Shown: positions 1 through 12,900, counted from the first letter of the stretch. The stretch: DNA of 64,000 nt from Powellomyces hirtus (GCA_025526995.1 JAHLKG010000004.1:62001-126000), one strand, 5' to 3'. Numbers and translations: made by a program. The notes: generated by a model not told the origin, from the sequence alone.

Positions 1-1149
1 TTTCGGATGGAAGACGTACGGGATACGTGGGCCCAAACAACTTGTATATAGACACAAAGGTGGGCAAAACTCTATGCGAGCTGAATCGTGTATCAAAAGT
101 ATGAGTTGTTTTGTTTCGCACATCAAACGGCCGAGATATCCCTCTGCAACACAGTGCCACATACTTGAAATCCACGTCTTTGTAGAACAAGGCCAACTTG
201 GAAAAGTCCCAAAGCTCAATCAGTTTGAGGCGCTACCAAGGAAAGCACCGCATCAATAATGAAGAAGCCTGATGAAGAAATGTTGGCTATCCTCACTTGG
301 GATGCAGGGTCAAAGCGCAAGCATATGCCATTGGATGGCAGGTTGAGGACAATATCTGACCGCAGTGGCGCCTGCAGGGGACCGCGTGGGAACGAGATAA
401 TATCTGAGGATACGTGTTAATTCCTCCCCCTTCTTCTGTTTGTTCCTTACCGAATCATCATACATGCATTCCACATATGGCACGCTGTTTTCCATATCCC
501 TGAACATGGCAACCACGCTTCCAACCGGCGTTCCAAGCACAAACGGTCCTACAGCGCGACCGGGCTGTACAGCGCATTCAAGGCGCTGAGCGACAGGTTG
601 GGACGATTGAATGTTATTAGCTGTTGATCCAGGAAGCGGTACCGGCGCAGTTGCTGAAGCTGTGGCGAGCATCATTGGGACGGCACGAGCCGTAGCGGGC
701 AGATCCAGCGTTTCGGGTTGAGTGATAGGTGCTGCCCTCGTGGGGCTCTGTTTCAGTCGCAGGGCCAGCTGGGAACTACGAGCTGTTGCTACGACTGTCT
801 TTATGTCGAGTGAGGTTTGTTTCGGGGAACTGACTACGAGCCGCGGGGTGGGGGGTCGTGTATTCTCTACCGGCAGCGGCGGCTTGCCATGCGCCGGTTT
901 TACTGGTTTCGCTGCACTGACAGCAACGGTATCTTCTGGCGGTGGCGTAGGCGACGGCAGGGGTTGTTCTAACGGTGGTTGCGGCAGGAGGGTGGGCGAA
1001 GATTTCTGTGGAGAGTTGTCGCTGTCGTCCTTGTCGACGGAAGGACTCGGTGCCGAGGGGTCGCTGTTCTCGGGACCAGAGAGTGACGGAGACGGCGGCT
1101 TGAGTGGAGTGCGCGGTTTGCGGTTCTTCCCTTTAGCTTTGGAATGCAA
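1..1149 (-). CDS. PHAF1/UPF0183-like protein, 5' part (runs off the left edge)
   Basis: Four joined coding blocks read on the minus strand: about 1149-451, 371-297, 232-165 and 80-20, each bounded by GT-AG. The spliced product carries the UPF0183/PHAF1 signature: GPFVLGTPVGSVV, then PLRSDIVLNLPSNGICLRFD, then QRLKLIELWDFSKL, then VSIYKLFGPTYP. In animals PHAF1 works with BCAS3 at phagophores; that role is family knowledge, not seen here. The first 150 or so residues are a Pro/Ser-rich, apparently disordered extension that usual family members lack. The open frame begins with TTG at 1149; an in-frame stop lies just upstream and the first in-frame ATG is at about 675. So the true start is either internal or in an unrecognised upstream exon. 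The last donor is at 19, so the 3' exons lie outside the window. Family call is good; start and N-terminus are unsure. Confidence 0.75.
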
Positions 1150-1890
1150 TTGCGTGGGTTACGATGTAGTACGGGGGTCAGTTCAATTCAATTGCGCTTC
1201 TTCCTTTCTGTCGGTGGTGTAGATAATGCCTCCCAACCACCCTCGTGCCTCTATGCTGTCAGTCAGATCCTTCCCTACTTTCGTTTCGTGCGGTATCTCC
1301 CCAAGTTGCTTTCGGAAGGAAATGAGGACAAAACAAAAATATTGTCTGGAGCGACAAGATGTACTGCTGACATCCTTCTGGGTGAGTCATCACTGTCGAT
1401 TTCGATCGCGTTCAAAGCCACTCTTCCAACCCTTCCCTTCTTTTCTCAATCTACCGTTTCTGTCACCACAAGTCTTTTATATCAGACATACCCATAATAT
1501 TCAAGATGAGATCTTTTGCTTTCGTTCAGTCTTGTTGGAGGAGAGAGAAAGAAGGAAGAGGCGACAGTTTGAAGCTCTAATGTTTATATCATGGAAATTG
1601 TTGATATTGCTCTGATCTTGATCGGTTGGTTATGAATGAATTGGCTGCTCATGCGGTCGCTGTACGTGCTGCGCCAAAACATGCACACGTGCTGCACGCG
1701 TCTAAACTCGCAAACGCGTGACTCACGCGTCCCCCCACAACCCAACATGATAGACTTCGCGTATTGCATGTGTGAAAATAATAATAATGATAATAATAAT
1801 ACACAACAGAAAAGAGCACAAGCAAGGTCCAACCGCCAATCGTCATCACGTGTGCGCGTGTGTGCGTGCGTGTGTGTATGTGTGATGTAG
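1150..1890. other. Intergenic, simple repeats
   Basis: About 740 bases between the PHAF1-like 5' end and the copper ATPase stop codon. It holds an AAT-type microsatellite near 1783-1801 and a TG-rich run at about 1850-1886 that abuts the ATPase stop. No convincing coding frame on either strand. Confidence 0.6.
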
Positions 1891-4800
1891 CTAAGCAAGT
1901 TCAAGCCCTTCCAACAACTCAACACCTTCCTCATCCTCCAGAAGCGGAACGTATCCCTTCTTCGGACTCGGTGAGCGCCGGCTGCTGGCCGTAGTGAGAA
2001 GCTCTCGAACGCCTTTGACAAATTCTCGTCCACCTGCGCCACTCCGACTCCCGCTGCGGCCTCTCTGGTAGCCTGCGCCGCCGGCTTCGAGGTCCATCGC
2101 TGACGCTTCGGGTGTGAGGGGGAGGAAGAGCGCTTGGTCGGGATCATGTGGCGATGTTGGCGAGGTGGGCTGTGACGGGGCAGGGGCCTTGGTCAGGCGC
2201 GGGTCGTGCAGGGAGGAGGGTGGGGTGTAGAATTTGAGGTGCAATGAGGAGAGAACGACCGAGACAGAGGAGAGAGACATGGCCATGCCGGCGACCATGG
2301 CGGGAAGCGTGATACCCCATGGTGACAGGAGACCCATTGCGAGTGGAATCATGCACACATTGCTAAAGAAACAAAGATAAGCTTCCAGAAAGTCAAAAAC
2401 CACAAGACACAGCCGAATAAATACGTACTAGCCGGTAGCCCATATAAAGTTAAGTCGAATTCTTCTAAAGATGACTCGGCTAAGATCGATGGCCGTGACC
2501 ACATCGGCAAGCTCATCTCGCATGAGAACCACACTCGCAGCTTCAACGGCAACATCGGTACCTCCAAACACAGCAATACCCATGTCGGCTTGCGCAATAG
2601 ACGCAGAATCGTTGATGCCGTCACCGACCATGGCCACGACATGACCTTCTTCCTGAAACTGATGTACAAGAGACTTCTTGCCCGATGGCGTGACGCCCGC
2701 ATGGATGTGGGTGGTGGGTATCCCGCACTGACGGGCAATGGAGAGGGCCGTCAGATGTTGGTCGCCGGTGACCATGGCGACTTGGATGCCCATCTTTTGC
2801 AGGGCGTGGATTGTGGGTGCTGCAGACGGCTTTAGGGTGTCAGCCAGGGCAATGAGACCTGTCGGGATATTGTTGAATGCGACAAAGATGACTGTGTGTC
2901 CAGCGGATTCCTGGGCTTTCTGCGATGTCAGAAACGAGGCGGGAATGGCATCGCAATTGTTGGACGCGAGGAACTTGGCATTCCCTATCAGCACCTTGAT
3001 CGGCTCAGTCAAGTACTTGGATGTCGGTAATGGGAGCACAGTGCATTGCACGCCGGATCCCATGACGGCTTCCCAGTTTTCGACGGTATGCGGGTAAGTG
3101 GCAATACCGAGCAATTCTTTGCCGTGTTTGGCGATGGCTTTCCCAAGAGGATGTTCGCTGTTGGCCTCCGCGGCTCCCACGAGGCCAAAGAATTCACGCT
3201 GTGTTATGGACGTCGACGCCAGTTCGCAGTTGACGACGCTCAACTTGCCCAACGTAAGGGTCCCCGTCTTGTCAAAGACAAACTTGGTTACTCTGTGTGC
3301 AGTTTCCAGCGGTCCGCCACCTTTGATCAAGATGCCCAGTTGGGCACCCACTCCTGTTCCCACCATAACGGCTGTCGGAGTGGCCAGTCCCAATGCGCAA
3401 GGGCAAGCAACGACGATGACGGATATGGACATGCTCAGGGCAACAAAGAGGACACTGCTTCCCTCTGGGAAGGATGAAGGCATCCAGTTAGTTACTGAGA
3501 GGACGACCAACCATATCAGGAGTGTGACAATTCCAAGAATGATAACGCCCGGCACAAAGTACCCAGCCACAGTGTCGGCAACGTCCTGGATGGGAGCTTT
3601 CGAAGTCTGTGCGTCGTTGACCAGTTTCACGATTTGTGACAAGGTAGTATCGGCTCCAACGCGGACGGCGCGCATGTGAACGACACCCGACCCGTTGACA
3701 GTTCCACCAATGAGAGAGTCGCCCACGCGCTTGCCGACGGGGAGAGGCTCGCCCGTCACAAGCGACTCATCGATCTGCGTTGCTCCATATTCCACAACTC
3801 CATCCGCGGGTACTCGTTCTCCGGGAACAATCTTCAACAAATCACCGGCCTGGACATATTCGCTGGGAATGCTCTTTTCCGTCATGACGCCCGTTTCAGG
3901 GTCCAGCGACATGAGCATGGCTGTAGTGGGAGCCAAAGATATCAATTTCGACAGTGCCGACGACGTTTTGCCCTTGGCCAGGTTCTCCAGATAGCGTCCC
4001 AGAGTGATGAAGGTGATCAGGGTTGTGGAAGTTTCAAAGAAGACTTGAGGTTCTACATGTCTGCTGCTGCACACTGCAAATGCCATAGCCAACACTGAGA
4101 ATGCAAAAGCGATGGATGTTCCTAGCACAATGAGCACGTCCATGGTATAGCTGCCATGCGATACGGCCTTGTAAGCTGCAGTGTAGAATCGTTGGCCGAT
4201 GCCAAATTGCACTGGTATCGTGAGAGCCAGCATGATAATGTCTCCCAAGTATAATCCTTTGAGAAGCTGCCAATTGATAACATCTCTCAGGGGTGTCATA
4301 GGAAATATCATCGCGACAAAGGTCACCGGTAAAGCGTATCTGAGCGCGCGCCAGAATGCGTCCCGCCATTCTTGGATCTCCCGTGTTCGCTCCAGAGACT
4401 CAGCCTGCGCATTCGAGCCCATATCAGAAAGAAACGCCGTGAATCCGAGGTCTTCAATCTTCTCGACAATGTTGCGAACGCCTATTACTGCTGTATCGTA
4501 CTGACACCGTCCACTTTGGCCGAGGAGATTTACGGCGACCTTCTGAATACCGTCCATCTTGGACAATTCGCGCTCAATCTTGCCTGAACAGCTTCCGCAC
4601 GTCATACCAAAGATCTTGAGGTCGACGGTGCCGATGCTGTCGTCCGGGAGTGCGCGCGCAATGAATCCGATGTCATTGACCAGTTCCGCGACCTGCGCGC
4701 CATCAATCTGCAGCTCTTTGAACTGCACCTCTGCTCGTTCCGCTAGTAGCGCGACCTTGCACGACACGATAGCAGGATTCGCCCTCAAGTGCTTCTCAAT

Positions 4801-5891
4801 GGACGCGACGCAACTGGCGCACGTCATTCCACGGATTTCTAGCTGCACCGTTCTCACTGGGCCGGCAGTGGTAGCAGTGTAACGAGGGGATGTAGGGTTC
4901 TTCCCGCTGGGACTTGCGGGATTGCTCGCCTTGCTCGTAGATATCTGAAGTCGTTCTCTTTTCCCCATCTGACTACCGGTCGTTGATCCGGACCTCAGTG
5001 ATGCGTCAAAGCCACATTCCTCAATAGCTTCGATCACGGTGTTCACACTGATCAGTGAGGTATCCAGTTCAACGCTCGCATTCTCTTTGGCTAGATCTAC
5101 CATGACCGCCTGCACACCAATCATGGGTGCTACTTTTCCAGTGACAGTTTTGACGCATGATTGACATGTCATGCCTATAACGCTGATGTCAAAATGTGTG
5201 ACGGAAGGAACCATTGCCGATGGCTTGGTTAATGAGGGGATAGACGCATCAAAGCCACAATCCTCGATGGCCTTCAGGATGGTGGATGTTGACAAGGTCT
5301 TGCTGTCAAACTCGACCGTCGCGGTTTCGGAGCCAAGATTGACAATGGCATTCTGCACACCAGCTACCGCTTTGAGCGCGCCGGTGACCGTCTTGACGCA
5401 TGACTGCAAACGAGGGAGAACGGAGTCAGAGGATGTTCACATACAACAGAAGTCAAACCAGTGATGGGCAGATTGTCCACAGCAAGGTCCTGATTCTTGC
5501 CATCAAAAGGCAAACTCTCCTGCTGACCAAAACTTTTCTCAAGCTCCTCTCCTTTGTCTCCTTCCGGCGCGCTTACCTGACAAGTCATTCCCTTGACGGT
5601 GACGACCACATGGCCCTTGAGCTGGTCTTTGACTACGCTAGCCTCAAAGCCACACGATTCAACAGCTTCGGCCAAATCGGTATCATCCAACAAGCTACTA
5701 TCATAGACGACGGTGGCGCTTTCCGCTTTCAGGTCGACCGTCGCGGTAGTGACTCCAGGAAGGGACCTAAGCTGCCCCTCGATTGTTCGAACGCAAGACA
5801 TACAGGTCATTCCTTCTATGGAAAGCTGTGCAGTTGCCGCCGATACATCATCGGTTGCGTGCGCTTGTAGTGGTTCATCGGAAGATGGCAT
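1891..5891 (-). CDS. Copper-transporting P1B-type ATPase with five HMA domains
   Basis: CCC2/ATP7-type Cu(I) pump, expected in the late secretory membrane where it loads cuproenzymes and exports excess copper. Three exons, 5891-5577, 5403-2429 and 2362-1891, splice in phase to 1,253 residues. Five N-terminal metal-binding motifs are visible: GMTCMSC (about residue 27), GMTCQSC (101), GMTCQSC (182), GMTCASC and GMTCGSC. These are followed by TGEP (actuator), CPC in a membrane helix (copper path), DKTGT (phosphorylated Asp), SEHPL and GDGIND. The first intron falls inside the second CxxC motif, between Gln and Ser. The second intron splits the Tyr codon of ATGYN, before the last two membrane helices. 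The C-terminus is a Ser/Pro-rich tail with an acidic end. Start is the first ATG before HMA1. Five MBDs is more than yeast Ccc2 (two) and nearer ATP7B (six). Confidence 0.95.
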
Positions 5892-6583
5892 TACTTTCTG
5901 GGGGAGGAGGGACAGTTGGGTGCTGGGGGATATGCAGGGGAGTAAGCGGGGCTCTAAAAACCTCAGCGGCGACTATATATTAAGTTGTGGGTGTCGCTGT
6001 TGTCAGGCCATACACTAGCAGAAACGTATGGGGCGCTGTGCGTCGAGTGTGTGGGTTGCTAAGAGTTTAGTCGGAAGATGGGCAATTTGGTTTGCTGTGT
6101 AGAATACGTTGAACCGACACACACGCACACACACGAATATACTCACACTCTCATTCGGTGACTCTCAGGCGCAGTGTTGAACTGCCACACCCTATATGCG
6201 GCATGATGGGAGGGAGGATTAGTCAGGCACTTTAGCAGCTTATGAAAGAGGCGCGCGGAGATCTCAGTGTGGCGTTGCGCAACTGTCAATTAACTGTCAA
6301 TTAATCGTGTTTGGCCAAAACAATCACTCCCTGACGGACTCTTGACAACTCTTGACAGTCAAAGACGAGATAAAGCAGGGAAACGCTTTTTGGATGTAAA
6401 GGCTTTCTGATCACGGATTGGAGCAGATTAGGAATCAAGGGTTATTTGCTGATACACACACGCATTTGTCATGGTCTTTTTCTATCTTTTATCTTTTTAC
6501 GTGCAATAGACAAAACATGACGAATATACGCAAAGCGCTTGTGCGCTTGTCGTTGTTCTTTCCTACAAAATACCCGAATTGAG
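5892..6583. other. Upstream region of the copper ATPase
   Basis: About 690 bases without a gene. Contains a short CA-rich run near 6117-6136 and an imperfect direct repeat of ACTGTCAATTA near 6284-6303. It presumably carries the ATPase promoter; no known metal-response motif was recognised. Confidence 0.5.
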
Positions 6584-7353
6584 TTGAAGCCACTCACAAA
6601 AGAACTCATGAAACTGGGATTGCACCAAAGGCGTTCAAAAAATACAACAGGAAGCCAGATATTGACCGAATACCTCAGATTCTGCTTAACAACGGATCAT
6701 CGGTTGCGATTTTGACTTACTGTGGACACGGCGAAAACAAGTATTCTTTCCTGCATGCGAGTCTTGTACTTGAGCTTGGTAGGAAACTAACTCGAGAATG
6801 GATACACCAAAAAGCTGTAGAACTTGAGTTCCGGAGAACTTCCGTTCGAATCTTTAATATGTGTAGATCACAGGGCTTACCTCCTCGCCCATTGTTCTAC
6901 TAACCGAACAAGCCGGATACGATGCTGCAAGAACGCCCTTAAACTTGCCAAATGCAAGAATATCATGACCTTCGCAACTGGACCGTTCGGCGGTCAGACA
7001 CCCGACGAAAAGGGAATTCCCTTCATGCGAGCCTTGCATGAGGTTTCCACTGGCAGAAGTGTAACGTATGAGAACATACAGGATATGTTGAAGCAAACAG
7101 CTTATAAAGATGCTGTGTGTGATTGTCGAAGGAATGAAGGAACATTCTTTCATGAAACCGAGGTAGGACAGTGCACGCATTGCTTGTTTTAAGGCGGTGT
7201 ACATTGCTCCGAATAAGGCATCAAAAATGATCCAATTTCAACAATCTCGGCAGGACGACATTGTCACGATATTTCGACCTGGATTATCAGCACCTCCGCC
7301 AGTCGCGGACGACGGTCTACGCAGCACCGTTCAGACAGCAGAGAACAAGATGT
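6584..7353 (+). pseudogene. Decayed caspase-like (C14 fold) gene remnant
   Basis: Coding-like pieces lie in different frames. One frame (about 6584-6902) ends a strand-like VAILT followed by YCGHG, the His-Gly motif typical of caspase/metacaspase domains. A second frame (about 6930-7160) reads MTFATGPFGGQTPDEKG then FMRALHEVS. This resembles the later part of the fold (Ala-Pro-Gly-Gln...Glu...Phe-x-x-Ala-Leu). The segment that should carry the catalytic Cys is interrupted, and I see no DxCxSG-type motif. A further piece at about 7200-7353 could be joined by an intron. Frame breaks between conserved pieces favour a pseudogene, but an intron-rich living gene with a divergent Cys region is not excluded. 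The family call rests on motif resemblance only. Confidence 0.35.
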
Positions 7354-7895
7354 AACTTGCCAGTTTTTTACCTCGAATTCCAAAGATTATCAAAAGCTTC
7401 GGGCGGAGATCCCTGACAAATCCAAGGAGCCTTAATGTTTTTATGGAAATAAAGAAATAGCAACGTCGCATGCAACTGCAAGGGAGCATCCCGATGGTTC
7501 CACACGCAAGCTTCTTTGGAAATGCCTGATTCCAACAGATAGTACCTATCACGATGTTCCGGCTCTTTCTGGAGCATACCGTTGCTATACTGGGGTTGCT
7601 GGAGAATGCGTACAACCTGTAGAACCCTTATGGCTTTAGGGGCTTGCCATGCGCCAACCATCCGTTTTCATTGAGATTTACCCAAGCAACATCACAATAT
7701 CCGGCTGAACTGGATCGAAGTGGACAGTTTGTGATACTGGGGACCGGAATCGGTGTGTTCCACACTGAGTTTTGCCCCACCAGTCATTCAGCATCACAAA
7801 TGAATATGCCTCCCTTTTTGTGGACGAAGCGAGCGGACACTTCTTTCCATCCATATTGATGCTGATATTTTGAATGTGTAAAATGTTAGAGCAAA
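7354..7895. other. Unassigned region between caspase-like relic and kinase 3' end
   Basis: Open stretches exist on both strands but none shows a recognisable family. Part of it may be the eroded 3' half of the preceding relic, for instance a short plus-strand frame around 7650-7858. Confidence 0.35.
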
Positions 7896-9872
7896 CTATA
7901 TTGGCCCTCTATATGAAAAGTTTTCCACCCGCGTATGTGACAACAAGTCTGATGATCCCATTGGCGTCAGCGCAGGCATCTCGTCCGTGAACTCATCCTC
8001 AAAGAAGCTCACGTCATAGTCGTCCGTCTGAAAAAGAAAGAGATGTATGAGTCATTTGCCCCCCCTAACATACCATCTCTCCCCAACCCATCCTATGAGA
8101 AGACGTACGCACCAGCTCAGGTTTGAACGGCACCTCGAGCTCCATATTGAACAGCTTCTGCCAATCAATGCTCTTAAAGAACGGGTGTTTCTGTATATCC
8201 GCGCCCATCATGCGGCGTTGCGGATCGCGGTTCAAGAGCCGGCTGATAAAGTTGCGCGCGTCGCTTGAGACGTAGGAGGGGTACTCAATGGCCGCGTGCA
8301 GGATGTTGTCTTGGATCTCCTGCCGGTCGTCCGAGTAGAACGGGTGGAAACCGCATAGCATCTCGAATGTGACCACCCCGAGCGCCCAGATGTCGGCTGC
8401 GGCGGTGTGCGGGTGGCCGTAAAGAACTTCGGGGGCCTGATGAAAATGCAGTGAAACGAGTATCGGGTCAGAACTTTTTTGTCCCGGTACGGATCCCTGC
8501 CTGACGGGTACAAAAAACCACTTACGAGATACTCGAGCGTCCCAACGACTGATATCGTTTCCGAGTCCTCATCTTCTGTCTGTGGGCCGTTACCTCCCTC
8601 TTCCTCCTGCTTACTGAGGCCGAAATCGGTGATCTTCACATGTCCATCTTTGCTCAGAAGAATGTTTTCCAGCTTCAGATCTCTGCAAGCAAGCAAAAGT
8701 TGACGTCAATGGTTGGCCATCCCTCCCTGCCATATCGTCATGTAGCATGTCCGCCTTGTACATACCGATATATGATTCCCTTCCCATGCAAGCACTGCAG
8801 CCCAAGTAATAGCTCCGCAGCATAAAACCTCACTCTCTCTTCCGAAAACCGACCATAAATGTGATACATGGAAATACAGTTCCCCGCCATTGATGTACTC
8901 CATGACCAAATACAAACGCTCAGCGGACTGGAACGCATAGTGCAGCCCGACAATAAATGGATGGTGGATCGAGCGCAGGATGCGGGACTCGCTGGTTTGA
9001 TCCGAAGACGGGTCGCGCGGGTCGACGTTGGTGGGCTGTTTGGTGAGGACTTTGATGGCGTACACTTTTTGGGTCGAGCGCCGGCTGCATAGCAGGACTT
9101 TAGCAAACTTGCCCCGTCCAATGACCCGATGCAGCTCAAAGTCGTCCATCGACAGCTTCTCCTGATCAGCTTGTTCGGGAGCAGCGACGAGTTTCCCACT
9201 CACATCTTCCACGGGCCCACTCGGCAGCGGCTTTTCATCCTTGGCCGCAACAGTAGTGTTCACTCGTCCTGCAATCTTGATGCAATTGATCCAGTCAGCT
9301 GCCTCGGCCTCTGTCAGCGCACTCAACACAACTCGGCCGTCCGGATCAGTCGGGGTCCAGTTTTTGACCGTGACGGCAAACGTATGCGGGCGCTTGTAGA
9401 CGCTCGGGTCCATGACTTTGACATTGCACGACTCGACACTCATGGGCGGCTTCACCGTCACGTCCTCGACCGTAATGGCCTCGTCCTTCAAGTTCGGTCT
9501 CAAGAACAGGTATCCGTTATCTAGACTTGCCCAATTACACACCCACGTTTTCTTTCCTGTGCCTTGGTAACTATGTATCCACCCCTCCTTGTACAGTGTC
9601 GTTGGCAAGGCGATTGGCCGCGCCCCGCTGCTTTTCAAAGCAAGTGATGAGGACGATTTCATTGGTAAAGTGCGGGAGCTGCCGCCATTCCCGCTCGTGG
9701 CTAGCATGGTGAAGATTCTGTGGAGATCGTCGGCTTCGGTGGCGGGCGTCTGCCTGTCGAGCGGGGTGGACGCGGCGCCACTGGCTCTGGTTGCGTCGAT
9801 GCCGAAAAATCCGGCGAGCTTGGCGACTCGCCGAGCGGTGGGCGCTTCGTCAATACTCAGCAGACTGTCCAT
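7896..9872 (-). CDS. PH-domain AGC protein kinase (AKT/S6K group), apparent frameshift
   Basis: Exons 9872-8766, 8682-8526, 8436-8113 and 8027-7896 give about 572 residues once one surplus base is ignored. A PH domain (from [10 protein letters not shown] to EAADWINCI) precedes an AGC kinase domain: GRGKFAKV (P-loop), YAIKVL (Lys), [10 protein letters not shown] (catalytic loop), DFGLSK and APEVLYG. An AGC C-tail has the LTP turn motif and ends in [10 protein letters not shown] plus AGC order is that of AKT/PKB, which senses phosphoinositides at membranes. The activation segment carries an acidic insertion and reads SVVGTLEY, so Ser sits where PDK1 normally phosphorylates Thr. Near 8866 the frame shifts by one base between GGELYFH and YGRFSEE; no intron of sensible size fixes it. 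Its start is only 79 bp from the neighbouring stop codon at 9952, so the promoter must be very short or overlap. Confidence 0.85.
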
Positions 9873-9951
9873 GCTTTGGACAGAGTTGAACTATAAAAAT
9901 CGTTGTTAACAACCCCCACAGCGGTACAAGTTTTTGCGTGGAGCCATCCTG

Positions 9952-12900
9952 TCATACCCGCTTGTGACGCAACAAGTTTTTGACAGGTCGCTGCTTGAAC
10001 AAGAAGTAGTCATTCGGTGACCACCGTAGCATGATGTCGTAAAGGCGCTCGTCCGCGGTCATCTCCCTTTCTACATAGCCATAAAATCGCATCGTCATCA
10101 ATCACTTCTCATCATGATTGTGTAATCCATCGCTTCTGGAAAATCTCACCTGCTCCATCATGTGAATGCACAAACAGCCCAAACTGCTCTCCCGAGTTAT
10201 TGATCATCAACTTGGTAAGCAGCAATCCTTTGGCGTGGGTGGCGGTCGCAGCCATGGGCAGACGAACACCACTGTAGGTCAGATTACCAAAATAGATGCG
10301 CACGACATAATGTGACGAGTCGGATGTTGGATTGCTCGGGTCGGATGCTGCGTTCTGTAAAGTAGTATCCAACATGGATAAATAGTGAGAATGGACGAAA
10401 AAAACAACAAATCTATGAATGGAGAGGGACCCCCACCTTTTCGCTTTTGCCTGCAGGTTTCTGTCCCTTGATGATCCCATGCAACTGGTTGAAATGCTTT
10501 TGTTTCGCAACGCCAAAGAAATCCGCGAGCTTCTCTTTGCGTTTGTCCTATACAAGATCATGCCATATTAGCGCTGACCACACCAGCCGTAATGTCCTTT
10601 CACGCTTCGGACCTGTTCGGCGTCTTCCTCGTGCACAGTCCCCCGGTACGATGAGCTGAGGGCGACGGAATGCCGGAACGTGTCTTGAGACCCGAGTTTC
10701 TTGCCCAGGAACTGCATGCTGCGTTTCCGTTCGCCGCCTCCGCTGTTTGGCCGGGCTCCGATACCTTGCACCAAGGATTTGGAACGCGGGCGTTCTGCTT
10801 GCATGCTCTGAAGTTGTAGAGGCCGCCTTCAGTCAGTGTTTTTTGCCATAGTATTTTTCCCCGGATTCCGTGTCTTCTTTTACCTCATCAGAATCCTCAT
10901 CACTGCTCTCCCTCTCCGCCTCCACTTTCCTCACATATTTCAACCGACTGCCCGGCAGTTCCCGTTCGCCATCAACACCCACACCATCGGCGGCATTGAC
11001 CTTTTTATCGATGCCGAGGATGTAAGACAGTTTATGAGACTTGAGGGCCTCGAGCCGCCGCTTTTCGTCCTGCGCCGCGTTGCTGACTTGAGTCGCTAGT
11101 GCGCTCATGTCGGTCGTAGGTGGCAGACCGAGCAGGCCGACGAGTTTGCTACGGCGGGACTGGTGCTGCTGCTGTGGGTTGCAATGGAGTGAGTTGGGAG
11201 GGGTTAGATATGAGAGTCCTTGTTTGTGACAACGTGATGAGACAATCAGGGCATATTTACCAAGCTCCGGAACAGGTATCTCTCAGCTCGACTCCAAGGA
11301 ACGAAAGGTGTGTCGGTTGGAGCATACATCTTCACACTCGTACTGTCTGCAAATACAATAACCGTTATCAAACCATACTCCAACCTCACTCCAAAACAAA
11401 TCGCTATAATCCGCGCTACCTTCACAACATAAGCACCACTCCTCCAACTCATCTTCCTTCCCCTCCACCGTGCACAAGATACGCACAACATCACCGACCG
11501 ACATGGCGGCCTCAACGACCACCCAACGGGTTCGGAAGACGCGTTCGTCGACCACGACCGGGATAGACCATTTGATGGCTGACTTGCGCCGCATTCGCAG
11601 CTTGATAGTTGCGGGGGCGGGTGGAGTCAGGTAGTCAACGGCAGTGTTGGGGTCAAGTCGGGTTTCTATTGGCTCCCCTGTATATCAACATAGGAAGGGG
11701 TGAGCACACATGAGCATCCCTGTTTTTAGGGGCGGAGCGAGGCTTCACCTACCACCTGCACCCGTATCCATCCAAAACACCCGGTAACTCTCAACCATCT
11801 CCATAAAGCCCAATTTCTGTAACGCATCCATTCGGACTTCATTAACGGTCGTGTTTGGAGGCACGGTGAACATGCTGCAGGTATCGTCTTCCATGTACAA
11901 GAACACAGGGGTGGTGCCGGTGGTCCGTACGTGGGCATTCGCATTCGGGAGCGGTTTAATAGCTTGCGCGCCGGCGGCGGCGGCAGTAGTAGCCCCAGAT
12001 GGGGATGAGTTGAGGGTTGTTCCTGTAGCAATGCTGGTGGTAGTGGTGGCGCTCGTGGCGGGGATATATGAGTTTGAGCTGGCAAGGGAATTGAGAGAGC
12101 TACGGGTGTTGGACGAAGTCATGGACGTTGGGGATGCGCCTAGCAGGCTGGCGTCAAACAAGGGCCATTTGATGGTGAGGGGCGAGAACCGAAGCGTGGG
12201 CAATGCCTCGTGGGACCCAGTTGTGTTGTTGCGGAAACTGAGGTCTGAGCGTATGAATTCCATGCGCAAGTGCAATCCATCTGCGCTCGCTGTGGTTGAC
12301 TCTGATGCTTCTGCTTCTTCGCCAACTGTCGGGGGTACGATGGTATCCATTGTGGTTGTTGTTGGTGTGGGTGTGTGTGGAGATTGCGGGGGAAAGACAG
12401 TGGCAAGATCACTGCTAACTTCAGACGCGCCGCGATAATGGTTAAGTCGAGTAGCAGAGAGCGGGGACTCGGAAAACATGCTAGCTCGAGTGGAGGAAGA
12501 CCGGGGTGGTGGTATTTGCCCGGAAGCATGTCCGGTTGCGGAGATGCTGTTGTTGCGACCCGTACGGTGCGGGTAAGAGATGCGGTCGGTGCCGACCCAG
12601 GGTTTGGTGGTGACGCCCGAGTCCATTTTATCCTTCAGCCATTGCAAGCGTTCTTGGAGCGAAACCGGGCTTGTGCCGTCGTTGGTGAAGGGTCCCAGTT
12701 TGGTGGTGATTCCAGATCCTGCTATAGAGCTGCGTGAATCGCCGAGCGACATTCGGAGTTGGCCCTGAGATGCGGACGCAAGTTTTGCCTGAAGCTGTGA
12801 TATCGATGCGGTGGATCCAATGTGTGTGAAATCGGCGTGTCCGCGCATGGGTGCGGCGGACGGCGTTTGCTGCTGCTGCTGTTGCTGTGCCTGTTGCGAG

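Noticed and set aside
722..1222. Long plus-strand frame opposite the PHAF1-like exon
   Set aside because: Gly/Ser-rich mirror of a Pro/Ser-rich coding region; no ATG-based gene or splice structure supports it.
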